Origin: a virus
Length of the DNA: 38,651 bases
Virus record (IMG/VR): IMGVR_UViG_3300044858_003573
Coordinates: 1-38,651 of that record
Strand: one strand, 5' to 3'
The translations under genes and the position numbers were made by a program. Each line of letters starts with the position of its first letter. Within the stretch, counting starts at the first letter, position 1. The notes beneath the pieces were generated by a model. It was not told the origin of the DNA. It was given only the letters and a program-made list of their open reading frames with translations, and did not search any database. Below are positions 37,723 to 38,651 of this stretch, in pieces.

Positions 37723-37980
37723 CACCTTCCCAGTTCTATCAATTACGGATGCATCCGTAATTTTTGGGGTATCCGTAAACAGCCGTAACCCGCATAAACA
37801 GGGCCTCTCTACGGCATTACGGATGAGACCCTCATTTGTCCCATGTGTGTGTGCGCGTGTGCGCGCACTCGCACGATCTACCCGTAAATGCCGTAATGCC
37901 GTAGAGAGCCTTATTCCATGCGGGTTTGGCAGTTACGGATGCGGGAATCTATCCGTAATCATCCGTAATGGGGGTGTCTG
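37723..37980. other. Candidate origin of replication with iterons and long dyad
   Basis: 258 bp with no gene. Seven exact copies of ATCCGTAA or its complement lie at 37743, 37753, 37771, 37817, 37933, 37951 and 37961, plus GCCGTAA-type variants at 37782, 37881, 37890 and 37897. 37741-37762 is a perfect 22-bp palindrome. CTCTCTACGGCATTACGG (37805-37822) is an 18-bp inverted repeat of 37891-37908, extended by AACCCGCAT/ATGCGGGTT. Its loop holds 27 nt of alternating purine-pyrimidine. Location after primase-helicase fits the origin. Confidence 0.75.
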
Positions 37981-38583
37981 ATGCAGATCAACGTCACAAC
38001 CAACTTTCCCGACATCGCCAAGCGCCTGGATACCCTGGCCGCCGATGTCCGCATCAAGGCCCTGACCTCGGCCATGAACAAGACCATGGCGCAGGCCAAA
38101 ACACGCATGGGCAGGGAGATCACCAAGGAGTTCAACGTCACGGCAGCGTATGTGCGCGAGCGTCTCCAGGTGCGCCGTGCATCGTTTCGCAATGGGCAAT
38201 TCAACCTGCAGGCTTCGCTGACTGGTGGCGATGGGCGCAAGCGCAGTGCCAACGTGATCCGCTTCCTTGAGCGATCCGTCAGCCTGGCCCAGGCTCGCAA
38301 GCGAGCCAGCACAGGTACGCTCAAGCAGCTGCGGTTCAAGATCCGCAGGACTGGCGGGCAGCGCACGATCCCTGGCGCCTTCATCGGCAACAAGGGGCGC
38401 ACAGTCTTCCGTCGCACCACCGACAAGCGTTTGCCTATCAAGGCGATCAGCACGGTGGACGTGGCGCAGATGTTCAACGCCAAGCGCATCAACGCCAAGG
38501 TCGTGGCCTCGATCCGTGAAAACTTCGCCCGGCTGTTCGAGTCCGAGGCGCGCTTCTTCGTCGCGAGGTTCAACCGTGCCTGA
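37981..38583 (+). CDS. Minor tail protein Z-like (gpZ family), displaced
   Basis: A 200-aa protein. It opens MQINVTTNFPDIAKRLDTLA and continues AADVRIKALTSAMNKTMAQAKTRMGREITKEFNV, the pattern of the prophage gpZ family. The middle carries YVRERLQVRRASFRNGQF and the C-terminus SIRENFARLFESEARFFVARF. In lambda gpZ lies between FII and U and completes the tail for joining. Here it lies next to the genome ends and after the replication genes. GGGGG precedes its ATG. Confidence 0.85.
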   Translation: MQINVTTNFPDIAKRLDTLAADVRIKALTSAMNKTMAQAKTRMGREITKEFNVTAAYVRERLQVRRASFRNGQFNLQASLTGGDGRKRSANVIRFLERSVSLAQARKRASTGTLKQLRFKIRRTGGQRTIPGAFIGNKGRTVFRRTTDKRLPIKAISTVDVAQMFNAKRINAKVVASIRENFARLFESEARFFVARFNRA

Positions 38584-38639
38584 CAGCTCCACCCCCCTCC
38601 CCCCCCCTCAAAGGTACTTCCAAAAACCTCCCCATTGCG
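38584..38639. promoter_or_regulatory. Pyrimidine-rich region next to the genome end
   Basis: A C-rich segment (38587-38609, including a run of nine C) is followed by AAAGGTACTTCC and AAAAACCTCCCC ahead of the terminal repeat. Between gpZ-like and terS on the circle this is the expected location of cos or pac. The specific nuclease site cannot be named from the sequence. Confidence 0.4.
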
Positions 38640-38651
38640 GGTCGAAACGAT
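38640..38651. repeat. 12-bp terminal direct repeat, right copy
   Basis: Copy of bases 1-12. Together they mark closure of the genome; the unique length would be 38639 bp if the repeat is an overlap. A circular assembly overlap or cohesive ends both explain it. Confidence 0.7.

Noticed and set aside
37723-37980. CRISPR array or tRNA-like folding
   Set aside because: Repeats are only 8-10 bp iterons in both orientations, and no cloverleaf or CCA-type end is present.

Overview
The window reads as one complete genome of a temperate, lambda-like siphovirus in circularly closed form. The 12 bases at its start recur at its very end. All hallmark modules are present once: packaging, head, long flexible tail, lysis, integration, immunity and replication. 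DNA is visibly GC-rich, and many proteins resemble families common in prophages of Burkholderiales (Acidovorax/Delftia/Burkholderia relatives). That host is inferred from family memory, because no host gene lies in the window.

Right-pointing late genes, 68-26954. Terminase small and large subunits (68-2720) are followed by a small HTH protein. A block of about ten genes of virion-surface type (3096-9115) then sits between terminase and portal: lectin-like, beta-rich and Ala/Thr-repeat proteins. The canonical lambda order resumes with a candidate gpW-containing protein (9170) and portal (9733). It is interrupted again by an SGNH/GDSL esterase (11307-12812) that ends at a rho-independent terminator. 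A fused protease-scaffold-capsid gene (12919-14793) follows, then head-completion genes, tail terminator, tail tube, a G/GT chaperone pair with a classic -1 slippery site, tape measure, tip proteins, a gpJ-like protein, a fibre, two small membrane proteins (holin candidates), an M15 endolysin and nested Rz/Rz1.

Left-pointing early genes, 33901-26951. Repressor (33963-34337) and a two-TM membrane protein occupy the cI-rex position. A consensus-like promoter near 33640 with two operators drives a tightly coupled early operon: small unknown proteins, a dNMP-kinase-like protein, a zinc-finger protein, an HNH-like protein, a winged-helix protein, an excisionase candidate and a tyrosine integrase. 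The integrase converges on Rz and shares the stop tetranucleotide CTAG.

Right-pointing early genes, 34422-38583. A Cro/YdaS-like protein is probably translated from a leaderless mRNA. Then come a DNA-binding protein, a PriCT-2/TOPRIM primase, an SF3 helicase, a highly structured 258-bp origin candidate with ATCCGTAAT iterons, and a gpZ-like tail gene displaced to just left of the genome ends.

Five copies of a 13-bp operator, AAGCGNNNYGCTT, flank the immunity genes: three at the right promoter and two at the left. Repressor and Cro-like protein would compete there for the lysis/lysogeny switch. I saw no Q-like late antiterminator, no tRNA, no CRISPR array and no insertion sequence.
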